Assembly (NCBI RefSeq): GCF_028583425.1 | Contig: NC_072795.1 | Coordinates: 5,169,001-5,233,000, forward strand | Length of the DNA stretch: 64,000 bases | From: Eublepharis macularius | Taxonomy: Eukaryota > Chordata > Lepidosauria > Squamata > Eublepharidae | Direction: 5' to 3' | Shown here: in pieces, positions 12,113-25,200 of the stretch | Layout: every line of letters starts with the position of its first letter | How positions within the stretch are numbered: position 1 is the stretch's first letter | The notes under the pieces: model-generated | Told to the model about the DNA's origin: nothing | Seen by the model: the letters and a program-made list of their open reading frames with translations, nothing else | The model's database searches: none | Made by a program: the position numbers and the translations under genes

Positions 12113-15100
12113 ATTAGCAACCCTAACTGGGTGGCAATAGGAATCCCAGGTCCCCTGGTGGACGCAGGGGATCCCCCAGTCCTACACTCTCTCCCCCCAC
12201 TACCACTCACCTGGACGGTGGGAGGCGGGGGAGGCAGGAGAATAGGCCTCCCAGGTGTTCTCTCAGGATGGCACGACATCACTCCCTCGACTGGGGTCAC
12301 CACGCAGGCATGGAGTTCCGCACATGCATTGCAGCGGGCTGATTTGGGCCCCAAATGAGGAACATCCTCAGGCCCACATAAAGGTGAGTGCTGGGTCCCC
12401 TCTCCCACTGGGAGGGTAAGGGGACCTCACAACCCTAGGTGACAACCGAAGAAAAGGCCTTCTCACAGCCAAAACGGACGAGACGCCTGACGCGTGGAGG
12501 ACACGAGTCAGTTTCCCGCAAGGTTCCACGGGAAGTGTAGTGAGAAAGAACCTCTGCCAGGGAGAAGAGGGAGAGAAAGTCAACAAGCTCTTCTCTCCCC
12601 TTGCTTTTCTAGTTCCTTTTTCCTGCTGCGTCTTCCCCAAATGCCCACGAGCGGGAAGCGATCTTGGCCAGAATGACCAAGCTGCTGGGCTGCATTCCAA
12701 GCCATGCCATCGGCAAAGTGAGTGGCCCGTCCCACACCAGGGGCACCTGCTCCCATTCTTCATTAGCCAAGCATTAGGACTGATGGAGGGGGGCATGCAA
12801 ATAGGGTGGTTGGGAAGGGCGGGGGGCTGGTCTCTGGCAAACATGTCCCAGGCATGTGTGTTTGTATCTGTGCGTACATGTGCACATGTGTGCAACCACA
12901 CATGGGAGCATTGCTAATTGGGGTTCTAGGCAAGGCAATAAGGAAGGTACGACTGATTCTCACAATATCAGTGCCCTGGAGAGCATCGCTTTACCCACAG
13001 CAGTCAATGCCAGCAGCAGCCACGTAGCCAGAGAATCGATGGAAAAAGTGAGAGGGGGGAAGGGTTACACTCATTCTGCCCCTCCTGGCCCCTGTGGAGT
13101 CATCTGAGAGCCAGTGTTGCAGACTGTTAGGCTAGGAGCAGGGTTCATATACCCCCTCTGCAATGCAACTTGCCGGGTGACCTTGGGACACTGAGGGCGA
13201 AGCTACAAGTGACGAATGACACTTGAACAGCAAGTGTATTTCTCCCTGTTCACTTGCGCTCCACTCAATCCACTTGCTGTTCAAGTGTCATTCGTCACTT
13301 GTAGCTTGGCCCTGACTTACCTTCTTTACAGGGTCGTTGTAGGCATTAAAAATGGGACAACTGTGCATACCAGCCTGACTTGTTGAGGGAACAGCAAAGT
13401 AAAAGTGTACAAGACAGATGGATTTGACCTTCTGGAGGAAGATCAAATGTGCAGTGATTAGGAGCAGAGAACATTTTGGACTCTACTAGGCTGCAGGGGG
13501 ATTGCATGCCTGAATCCTCCCCCATTTTATAAAAAGTTCTTTAATATAGAAAACTAGCAACCAAGCCCATTGTAAAAAAAATGGGCTCTAGAGAAGAGCC
13601 TCCAGAGGGCCGGACCGGCACACCAGGCCTTCCTGCTGCTACACCAGGCCCTCCCAGGTCTCTGGAGCGCTGTGCCACTGCGCCGGGCCTGCCGGGCCTT
13701 CCAGACAGCTATGCTACTGTGTTGGGCCTTCAGAGGGCTATGCCACCATGGTGGGAAGGCAAGTTGTGTTGCCAACGACTCACTTTTTATCCCCGTGAAT
13801 GCACCTGCGTGGGATAAAAAGTGAGTCGTCGCCAACACAGCTTGCTTTTTATATAGTAGGATGAGCATAGCAGAGAAAAAGCGAAGCAGACCCCTTCTCC
13901 TTGCATACGGGTTTCCTAGGGCAGGGACTTTTGGGGTGGAGGGATTCCTTCAACCACCCACCTGCCACCTGAAATGCTACAGTCCAGGAAAAGTTTTACC
14001 ATCACAATCTCACCAATGACATAAACTGGCCATAGTTTTCCTAGAAGTACCTTACCAACCAAATGCAACACTTGAATTGTAGCTGTCTTGCTTCCTTATC
14101 AGGGAATGAAAGACCTGAAGCTTGGGCGGCTGGTGGGGTGTTTCACCCTTTGCAGCAGTGACCCCTGCGAAGCGGTGTGCCTGTGGGCAGCTGATGGACT
14201 CCACCACCTTTACACCTTGATCATACAACAAAAGTGTAAGACAATTTCCTGCCAATTTCTGGCATTCACAGAAGCCATTCAAAGCTATGGGAGCATTTTG
14301 TGGCTGTATGGGTTATGACCAATCCCAGACAGATCGGGAGAACGTTCTAGGCACCTCTTGAAAATATCTTTACTCGATAACCAGCCCATGTTGTCCAGCT
14401 CAAAATGTCCACCCAGCTTTATGGCACAGTCCCAAGGGTGTCCACCATGTTGGACTTAATGGGCATAAATTGAGCCTCTATCCTGTCCCAGAATCCTTTA
14501 CAACAACATAGTCTAGATCAGGCACTCAGAGAGCATCCCAGTGCCTCACCCTGCTCCTTCACCCACTCATTCTGTTAGAGCGACCCACGGGGGGAAGTTG
14601 CGTTGTGGTCCTCAACAGACCCTTTCCAAACATCACTGTCCCAACCACAATCTGTGAGTGCTGTGGAGAGAAAGAGGGTGAGAGAGACCCCAGAGAAGGC
14701 TCGTTGCTGTTCATACATTCAAAAAAATGAGCATAAACTAGGCCCAATTCGACTTCAAACAAGTAGAAATTTGGCTGGTGCTGGGGGGCAGCACAGGTGA
14801 ACCAGGCATGCCCACCCTGGCACCGCCCCAGTTGCAGCTGGAAAGGGCTGCAAAGGCATGCCCGTCCTTCCTGCTGTCGGCCCCGGCCCAATCGGGATTG
14901 GGGAGGGCAGAGCCGACCTCCTGAGGGCCCTTCTGAGGCCACGGAGGCTTGGGAAGACTGTGCCTGAGCCAGGATAAAAGGTGAGTCGTCGCCAATACGG
15001 CTCACTCTTTTATCTAGTAGTACATAGAGCATAGACTAAGAGAAGCACTTAGTTCATATATCCAATACCTTCTTAGATTCTTTAAGCTGCGGCAAGGAAT

Positions 15101-18100
15101 CTGGCACAGGCAAATGAAACGGGAGGGATTACACCGGACAAAAAACTTGTTAGTAATTTCTGATGCAGGGAGTATGGCAAATCTCCTAAGCAAAGGTTGT
15201 AAGATCTCCACACGAGCTTCCTAATAAACGCTGCAATAAAGCAGAATACGCTCGATTGTCTCAACCTTGCCTGCTGTGTTCGTGCGTTCTTTTAGGCAGG
15301 ACCAAGACGACGGACAGTCAGAAGTACCAAGATCTTCTGAAGGAGTGGGGGGAAGAAAAGATCTTCTGGTTGGCCTGGTTCTCCGATGTCATGGACGCCA
15401 CCACGGTGAATGCATTATTGTAATCCTGCAATTTGCACATTTGGGGGTTGATGGGGGTGTGAACATCCCTCGGGGCATGGAGATGTCATAGCTGCAGGGA
15501 GGAGGTCAATGACCAGGCATGCCTCCACATGAATCCCTATTTCTCCTCTGGCAGGGTGGGGTACAGCATAACCTCTAGCAGGGAAGTCCTTTGACATCCT
15601 CCGGTGAACACAAGAAGGGCCCAACAGCAGGGTTTTTTTTCAGCCGGAATGCGGTGGAACAGAGTTCCGGAACCTCTTGAAAATGGTCACATGGCCGGTG
15701 GCCCCGCCCCCTGATCGCCATGTGGCATGGAGGGCAATCTCAACTCCCCTCTGTCTGGAGATCAGGGGGCGGGGCCACCAGCCATGTGACCATTTTCTCC
15801 GAGGGCAACCCACTGAGTTCCACCACCTCTTTCCTCAGAAAAAAAGCCCTGCCCTACAGTATTACACCAGCGGTGTATGGAGAACAGACCTTTACTGGGG
15901 CATTTTCCCTAGTCCGTTAGCTTCCCGGTCTCCACTTCAGGGTGGCCTTTCTCTCTTCCCCTGCCTCACTTTGGCGCCAATCCAAGCCGCTCAGTCTCCT
16001 GCCTCAGTGCACAACCGAATAGGGCTACTCTGTCTGCTCCCAGCCCAGACTTGCCCGGCATCACGGACCAGCCTGCTCTAGCAGCTCTGGCAGTGAATCT
16101 CCCTGGAATCTGCCGGCCTTGCCTTCTTATCCGTGGCACACTAGCGGCAGGGCCACGCCATGCCAACCAGCCCCATCCTAGCGTCCTGATACTTATTTAT
16201 TCATTTACAACTTTTCTATCTCATAAGAAGATGAGAAGAGCCATGCCGGATCAGGCCAGAGGTCCGTCGAGCCCAGCATCCGGTCTCACACAGTGGCCAA
16301 CCAGTGACACAGAACAAGGCATAGAGGCCGACGCCTTCCCATGAAGTTGTCTTCTGGCACGGGGATTCAGAGATCTTCTGCCTCTGGTCTTGCCTTTCTG
16401 ACCAGTCGGGGCCACTAAGGCAGCTTGGTATCTGCCCCCTGCTCTTGGTCAGGGTTGCCAAATCCCATACCCTCCCAGCAGGAGCTGGGGGACCCGACAT
16501 TCACCTTTTTGGGGGATGACATGATGATGTCACTTCTGGGAAGTGACGGCACTTCTGGGAAGTGACGGCATTTCTGGGAAGTGATGGCACTTCCGGGGAG
16601 TGATGGCACTTCCGGGAAGTGAAGTAATCGTGCAGGGTTTGGGAGTGCTACAGCTTGGGGCCCAAATTGGCCCACTACAAAGCACAGAAGCGATCTCCTG
16701 CCTTTCCCCCAAGCCTGCCAGATGAGGGGGGGGCAGAGGGTGGGAGTGGGGGATCCCCTGCTCCCACCAGGGAACCTGGCAGCCCTACTGCTACTGTATC
16801 CCCTCCCTATGACAATCCTGGCTTTCTCAAGGGGCCACTCCTCCCCACTAACCCCTGATTCTCTCTGTTGGGGTGGGCTATCTCAGAGAGAGTGCACGTA
16901 GCCACTACCTCTGCTAACAGGCCGCTTCCTCTTAAAGGACACCTCTGCCTGTCATACAGGAAGAAAACCAGAACCAGCTAGGCTTTCATATAAAGTGTGC
17001 TCCAGATGCTACACTCGGATCTCTTGCTGCATCATGTGCGACCTGCACTCGGGTGGATACATGTCTTTCTAAACACCTGGTCTTTGAAAACCTGGGAAGA
17101 AATGATGCCACTGAGTGTTTTTTGACAAGTGGTGTTGGGGATTGCATCAGGCCATTGAGCACTGCCATTGAGCTATAGGACATCTCCTGTATCAGGGGTG
17201 GCTCAGGACTGGAGCCACATGTGGCTCTTCTAGACATATTGCATGGCTCCCGGTGGTCTCTGAGTATCACCATGGCCATACATGTTAGTTTAGTTTATTT
17301 TCCTCTCTCCCTTTCCTCCCTATCCTCTTTTCTTTCCATGTCTTTCCCTCCCTTTTCCTTTTTTCCTTCCTTCTTTCTTTCCATGTCTTTCATATTTTCA
17401 ATAAAAATGTTGGGGTTGCCAGGTCTGACCCAGAAAATACTTGGGGACTTTGGGGGTGAAGCCCAGCAAGGATGTGACATCACTTTTGTGATGTTACTTC
17501 CAAGTCAAAGGTCAGGTGATGATGCCACTTCTGATGATGTCACTTCCAGCAGCCTGCACCCAAACCCCACCCCTTCCTGTGATGTCACTTTCAGGACACG
17601 CCCCCAAACCCACCTCTTCATCTGAAATCACTTCAGTGCATCATGTCTTGTGTCTCTCAAACATCTGACGTTTATTCTATGCAGCTCTTACATTAAGCAA
17701 GTTTGGCCACCCCTGTATGTATGGAAATTCCTATATAGACCTATACGTATGGAAATCCCTTCTAGTGAATCTATCGATGCTTCTGCGAGGACACCAGCCT
17801 TCTAGAGCACCTGATGCCCTCAGATCTCTGGCCTAACCTCTTGCGGGCTTCTCTCTAACCTCCTTCTTTTCAGATCTTCAAAAAACATCTCCGTGCAGAG
17901 GAGCAGACAGATTTCATCCTGATGGCCATCAAAGGCATGAGGAATGACAACATTCACAACTCAAACTGCGCTGCCCGTATGCTGAAAACCATGCTGAGGA
18001 ACCCTGTGCCCGATTTGGTGAGGGTAAGAGGCTCGTGGGCATTTGACCGAGGTTTCTGCCTCTTTCTTTCCTCCAAGAATCATCTTATCCTATAGTCGGG

Positions 18101-19225
18101 CTTTGCACGTCCTTCATGTCTGTCTGTCTCCACCCCCCACCTTTTCTGTCAAAGCCCTGCTTCTTTAAAATCCAGCCCAAACAAAATGGACACAGGAGCT
18201 TGCTAGAAATTCACACAGTCAGAGCTTTGTACGAAGTGGGCACCAGCCGATGAAACTTCATCCCACGATAACGGTACTGAAAGTGCCCCAAGGTGCTTTT
18301 GTTTCGATGCAATGGGCAAAACAGGCCAAGTCTTCCCAAGTTCATGCATGATGTTTGGGTGGCTTGGAAAGGAGTGATTCCCATTTCTGAAGGAGAGCTG
18401 GTGTAGCATAGCAGATTAGTGGTTGGGTTGCAAATCAGCACTCTGCTGGTTCGACTCCCACTTCTGCCATGATGAACTCTGCAGGTGGCCTTGGGTAAGT
18501 GGTCGGGCTGCAAATCAGCACTCTGCTGGTTCGACTCCCACTTCTGCCATGATGAACTCTGCAGGTGGCCTTGGGTAAGTGGTTGGACTGCAAATCAGCA
18601 CTCTGCTGGTTCGACTCCCACGACTGCCATGATGAACTCTGCAGGTGGACTTGGGTAAGTGGTTGGACTGCAAATCAGCACTCTGCTGGTTCGACTCCCA
18701 CTTCTGCCATGATGAACTCTGCAGGTGGCCTTGGGTAAGTGGTTGGACTGCAAATCAGCACTCTGCTGGTTCGACTCCCACGACTGCCATGAACCCAGCA
18801 GGTGGCCTTGGGTAAGCCTCTCCTATGACCCCCAGCTCCTCCGCTATATTGTGGGGACAATAACAACACTAATACGTCTAGAAGACACAATCCCTTAACC
18901 CTTGAAGGATTTTGTTCCCTGACCCATAGCAAGCTAATAAAAACTCCTGTTCCATTACCTCTACATCCACTCACCTCCAACCCAATCAAATAAGCAGAGG
19001 GGAATACCTACATTAAAAACTTTAACTGGTATACAAGGACTTCCTTCTTCCAAGGGAATCCTGGGATCTGTAGTTCCATAAGGAGGAAGCGCTCTCATAA
19101 AAAATTATTAGCACCCACCCCAAATTACAATTCCCGAGATTCTTCAGGAGGTAGCCACATGACTGGTAAACTTATACAAAACCAGTAACGTTTTGCAGCA
19201 TATATATGCCCTTGGGAGTTCATCT

Positions 19226-19268
<43 letters not shown>

Positions 19269-22200
19269 CCACCACCATTTTTTCCAGGCATCAAAGGCCA
19301 TTAAGTTTACATATATCAATCTCGAGCATATTACTGACCCCCAGGCCCGTCATGAGGTCTTTCAATATCTTTGCCTGCTTGGAAGTATTTACCCTGAAGA
19401 GGTGGTGAATGCGCTCCTTGGCTGCTCCCTTCAATGTGACAGGTAAGAATAAAGGCACATGGGGATTTGACAGCTTGCCAAACTCCAGGTAGGACCTGGA
19501 GATCTCCCAGAATTACAGCTGATGGCAGAGATCAGGTTCCCTGGAGAAAACGGCTGCTTTGAAGGATGGGCTCTCTGGCGTTATACCCTGCTGAGTCCAT
19601 CCGCACCCTACGCCTTGACCTCCCCCAAGCCTCCAAGAATTTCCCATTCTGGACCTTGATACCACAGCCAAGCTCAGTTATAATAATTGATAATTAATTG
19701 TATGCTGATGGGCCTAACACAAGCGGTGATCTCTGATGTGTTTGCTATAAGCAGTTCACAATTGCCCAGTAACTTTGAGAAGCTGTTACATGAGTACTGA
19801 AAGCAAGAATTCAGAGCTTTGTCTCAGAAGACAACAGTACAGGCTAGCATTGTGTGATTGCCAGATACATCCAGGCAGAAAGGAATTCTTAAAAGGTAAC
19901 ATACTCACATAATCAGACAATGGCTTATTCTGTAGGATCACACATGTGCGAATGAAACAGGAGCTGACTTTGCACTTAAGCAGATGACACGGGCATCCTA
20001 AAATTTCTAACTACAAGCTAACTATGAATCAATCATGTTGTAATTAAGTACACTGATACTGTGATGTCATAGTTGTTATAAAAACTCTCTCGCTCAAAGG
20101 AGGAGCCAGAGGGAAACAATTTTGGGAGCTTCTAAGGCCCAGTTCCCTCCCTCTGTTGCAACAACCAGTTTCAGTTTGGTTTAGTGGTTAAGAGCAGCAG
20201 GACTCTAATCTGGAGAGCCAGGTTAGATTCCCCGCTCCTCTGCTTGAAGCCAGCTGGGTGACCCTGGGTCAATCACGGCTCTCTCAGAGCTCTCTTGGCC
20301 TCACCCACCTGACAGGGTGATTGACACGAGGTTAATAACACACTTTGTAAACTGCTCTGAGGGGATGTTAAGTTGTCCTGAAGGGCAGTTTAGAAATCAA
20401 ATATTATTATTCAATCTCTCTTCTCACACTTGGCCTCCAGTGTCTTATTGGGTGGGGCACTGGAGGAGATAGGCTTTTGCAGGCATAACAAGTTGGCAAC
20501 CTTACACCAAAGGCTTCCACCACATCACAGCGCTGGTATAAGGCCCAACATGTCAGCTCTGAGGTTCTTCCCCTCTCCAAACCCTGCCTGCCTCGCTCTC
20601 CACCTTCAAAACTCCAGGCATTTCCCAATTCAGAGCTGGCAACCTTGGAGTTGATGAGAAGAGCCATTGCCTCTCATTTTTCTTCCTTCAATGAACCAGC
20701 CCTCTGGCCCCAAGGGCAGGAAGCCTCATTTTGTCGGGGGGGGGGAAGTTTTATTACCTCTTTTTGCCAATTTTGAGGGGCCCCCTTCTCTCCTTGTCTG
20801 AATAATAAATCAAGGCTTCAAACTTGGTGATCTTAGAAACAGAAAAGGTTTCTTTTGAGAACTTCTCAAATAAGCCTGATGCATACTCTATTACGGCAGG
20901 GCGCATGCCGAAAAACAAGTGGTACTTACATTTATACCATCACACAAGCATGATGCAAGGAAACAACTGCTGCTTACCATGCAGAGGATTATTACAACAA
21001 TATATAAACCATCAAATGAATGTCTCAGGATGTTCAGAACATGAGAGGTTAGCTGGTCGAGATTATGTTTCTTTTTAGTTCATGTAACATAAACTATCAG
21101 AAAGTCTGCTTGGATAGCTCTACACTAGTGCCAGAGCCTGTTGTGATTTAATACAACGGGGTCTAGCAGCAGGGGAGAACCAACACCCCACCCCCAGCCA
21201 TGTTGCCACGCTGAGCCTTCCCATCGGGGCGGCGGGCTCCTCTGCAGTGGCAGACTCCTCAGGCCACTGCGGGCAGTAGAGCTCTAGAGCTCCACAGGCT
21301 CTAGCAGTGAGCCATCGCACCCACCCTGCACTGCAGCAGGCCAGGCCACACTGACCTGTGCCTCAATGAACCAGGCAGCCCCATGCCACACCGGGCCCCA
21401 AGGTGGCAGGAATGCCCAGGGCTGTGGCGGCAGGTTTTCTCGCTGCTGTGCCAGTCCTTCCCAGGCCTCCAGAAGCCCCGGTGTCACAGCGCTGGGCCTT
21501 CCCACTGCCATGCTGGCCCTTTCTGGACCTCTGGAGGCCCCAAGGAGGCGGTGTGGAGGAAAACCCTTTTGCCCCCAACTCTCTTTTTATTCCTGTGTAC
21601 TGTTAACTGTGTGGGGCTAAGAAGTGAGTCATCAGCAACACAGTTTGCCTTTTATGTCTTAGGATTGCTAAGGAAAAATATCCCCAAGGCTGAGTACAGG
21701 GCAGGAAGAAAACATATGTCGCCTTCATTTGTTCTCAGAGTGCAAACTGAGTGTACACAACAAGGCCTTTGTGTTATTATAACTAAAATACAGGATGGAA
21801 TGAGGGGTGACAAGCAAACCGATAGAAAGGTTTTATTCACAAGTTCTTTAGCCAATTTAAACCACAGAGACTCACATATAGAAAACAATGAAGCACCCCA
21901 AAAGTTCCCTAGCAGTTTCACGCCTACTTTGAAGAGTTACCTTCCTATTTGGTTTCAACCTGGAGTCTCAGAGCAACCTTAGCAGAAGGTGAATTAGGGT
22001 GATGGACTTACAAGCATCTGCCAGGGTGTGGGCATCAACTCTAGAGGGACTTCGCCCCTACAGGAGAGGGGCATCCAACAGCCAGGGGGGCATCCAGTTC
22101 AACTGGCCTTTCTGCTGCTTCAAACTTTTAGCCCTGCGGCTGCCATGTGGCGCACCTTGACAAGCTTCTCTGATCCGGCCATGAAGATCCTTACTACAAT

Positions 22201-25200
22201 GCAGACTGTCCTTTTGGAGCAGCCTCTCAGTCCTGGGAGTCCAGAGAAGGCCATCTTGAATCCTTTGGCTGTAAGTGTCCCATTCCGACCAGGCAATATG
22301 TCATTATTCCCTCACCATCTGCTTTCCAAGTTTTCTCCTGTTTCCCAAACTCGGTTTGGCATGTTCTTTTTTTGGAAAAGTTGCCCTCATTGCGCGTTTG
22401 TTCGCCATGTTTTCTCCCATTTCCCAAACTCGATTCGGTATGATCTTTTTTGGAAAGGTTGCCCTCAAAGCGTGTTTGTTTGCCATGTTTTCTCCTGTTT
22501 CCCAAACTCGGTATGATCTTTTTTAGAAAGGTTGCCCTCAAAGCGTGTTTGTTTACCATGTTTTCTCCTGTTTCCCAAACTCGGTTCGGTATGATCTTTT
22601 TTAGAAAGGTTGCCCTCATAGTGTGTTTGTTTGCCATGTTTTCTCCTGTTTCCCAAACTCGGTTCGGTACGATCTTTTTTGGAAAGGTTTCCCCCATAGC
22701 GTGTTTGTTTGCCATGTTTTCTCCTGTTTCCCAAACTTGGTTCAGTATGATCTTTTTTTAGAAAGGATGCCCTCAAAGCATGTTTGTTTGCCATGTTTCC
22801 TCCTGTTTCCCAAACTCAGTTCAGTATGAATTTGTTTAAAAGGTTGCCTTCAAAGAGGAGATAATAATAACATACTTTGTAAACTGCTCTGTATGGGTAT
22901 TAAGTTGTCCTAAAGGGCGGTATATAAATCAAATGTAGTAGTAGTAGTAGTTGTTGTTTTTGTTATCTGGACAGGAAGATGCTCATTTTTGCAGGTCTCA
23001 CTCACATCAACACATTTTTCCTTCCTCAGCCTATCCATGGTTGCCATTTCCTTCTGCTCCCATAGAACTTTTTCAAACTTCTAAAAAAATATGCATTTGA
23101 CATTTTGCTATAGCATTATAGCATACTAGATCCTTTGAATTCCCAGCTGTCATTTTTTAAAAGTACATCTCTAGCTGGTTTTGTTGCAGGAATATGTCTT
23201 TCCCCTTATATTGCAACAATGTAAAGGGACTCAAGGCTTTACAAAATGAAAGCTGGGTATTCAGAAGAACTAATCGATTGTTACAATGCTAGAGCAACAT
23301 GTCAATTGCTGATTTTAAACAAAAGTTTGGCAAAGCCCTACTGTGACAGGGGGGTGGGTTACAGTCATAGGGAGCTGAGGCAAGAAAAGTACAGGGGAAT
23401 CTGCCTTGTGGATGCTCCGTCGCCATTGTGAATGCCTCTCTATTCACAGTGGCAATCATAGCTACACAAAGAATCTTAGCAGTGTGGTAGCAACTGTCAT
23501 TTCTGCAGGACCTTGGAGAGCTCCTGGAAAAGATGGATGTTGTATCATCAGAGGCTTAAGCAAGACTAGACCTCTCTGTGAGCCAAGCTACAAGTGACAA
23601 ATTACACTTGCCTGGCAAGTGAACAGACTCACGTGTATTCTTCCCTGTTCACTTGCCATTCACTTGCTTTCCACTTCATCAAGTGGAGAGCAAGTGAATG
23701 GCACATGAACAGGGAGGAATACACGTGAGTCTGTTCACTTGCCAGGCAAGTGTAATTCGTCGTCACTAGTGGCTTGGCTCTGAGGCCTTGTCTATACTTG
23801 AAACATGATGAGGCAGTAATGAGAAGGCAGAATGCTGAGGGTGCGGAAGGGACTGTACCACTTCACACCGCTGGTGAGAGGGAACAACTTTCTGAAATTC
23901 CTGTACGTTAATAATTCCTTGTAAAAACTAGCACAGCATTTAGGGTTCGGGCAGAATCTTTCTCCCTGGTGTGGCACTTTATTTCCTTTGGCAGAAAATT
24001 TAAAAATGTGACCCTCCCCCTGCAGATTAAAATGGTACAGTCCATGCTCCCTCCTCAGCTTGCTGCATCCATCAGCCAGGCCTTGGATGGCTAAGAGATT
24101 GCAGAAATGTCAAGGTGGAGTCAAAGCCCTAATTGGTCACTTGGCATGTCACTCAAAGACCACAAGCTGGTCTTTTGTGCCAGGTGCTGGAAGTGAGGTG
24201 CTTGGCAAGGTGGTTGGTGAGAGAGCTGAGCTATGGATTGTGGCTCCTCATATGAGATGTTCGCATCTTTTGGCATCAAAGGCCAAGGCTTTATAATCCA
24301 GGCAAAGGGTGAGATGGGCATTGCAAATTAGAGTGTCAGGAAGCTAGCTATAATACATGTTGTAATTAGCTTGATAAGAGCATGGGTGTGAAGCGCAGAA
24401 AATCAGTATCTGTAGTGTTAGAGAAGTCCTATGTATCTGACGAAGCTCACACCCTGGGAAATCTCATCGGTCTCTAGGGTGCAACTGGACTGGAATCTGG
24501 GATTTCTGTCTTACTCCCACTAGGCAATCTCAGCCCTTTATGAGATCGTGAGACATCCGACTCGGGCCTGCAAAGAGGTGCTGAAAGAAATCTACCCCAC
24601 GCTCTCCATTGCGCTGCTGTGCCAGATCTCCTACACCATGCATTTCATGCCAAAGGAGCTCGAACTCTACTGGAGTACCTGTATCCAGCAGAAGATGCCC
24701 ACTCCTCAGGTCCCTTTCAGGTGCTCTTTCCTTTTCAGGGGCTCCAGCCCTCCCCTGCCCTGCCAAAAGAACCAGTCGCAGCAGATCTGCAGTATAGGTT
24801 TCAGGGTGTTTTGTGCACTCCCCACTTCCAGGGTCACTTCCAGGAGCAGCATTTCTGGGCTTGCTTAGAGAACAACTTCAATATATGGTTTTACTTAGCA
24901 TAGGGGAGGCACAGAGGGATTCCTACAGGGCAGCTGATCCTCTCTCCTGCACCGCGATGCTGCACCCCAAGTACGCTGCTTTCATCCAATCCACACCTCT
25001 CTCTTTTGCCCCTCTCTGTCTCTTCCATTTTTTGCATAACTTCCTAGTCCCTAAGATTCTGTATAAGACAGCCAGTTGATGGGGTCCTCCATTCAGTATG
25101 GGTTGCTCCCTTTCCCTCTGGCTTCTGCCCCTTATACTGCATTGGAATTGGATAGTCTGGCTGTTTTGCTGCTACAAACTAACACGGCAAACTCCTTTGA

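Larger units (their letters stand above)
11318..12127. mobile_element. Family A MITE split by an L2 insertion
   Basis: The MITE runs inverted from about 11318 to 11502 (ends CTCCAAGCACCACCTG). The L2 copy follows, and the missing MITE terminus AGCAACCCTAAC appears after the AAAT repeat at 12116. Confidence 0.5.

Noticed and set aside
15267..15491. Alternative frame through the exon at 15296
   Set aside because: It does not match the phase of the exons on either side, while the chosen frame gives a family-like sequence and fits both.
18420..18480. tRNA gene from the GGTTCGACTCC box
   Set aside because: It is part of a SINE head with a SINE body downstream and no cloverleaf I could complete.
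18419..18818. CRISPR-like regular direct repeats
   Set aside because: The period is one 80-bp unit with no unique spacers; it is a tandem SINE head in a vertebrate genome.
22028..22829. Overlapping frames of 100-160 codons on both strands
   Set aside because: Apart from exon 8 at 22132-22270, they are translations of the 79-bp minisatellite.
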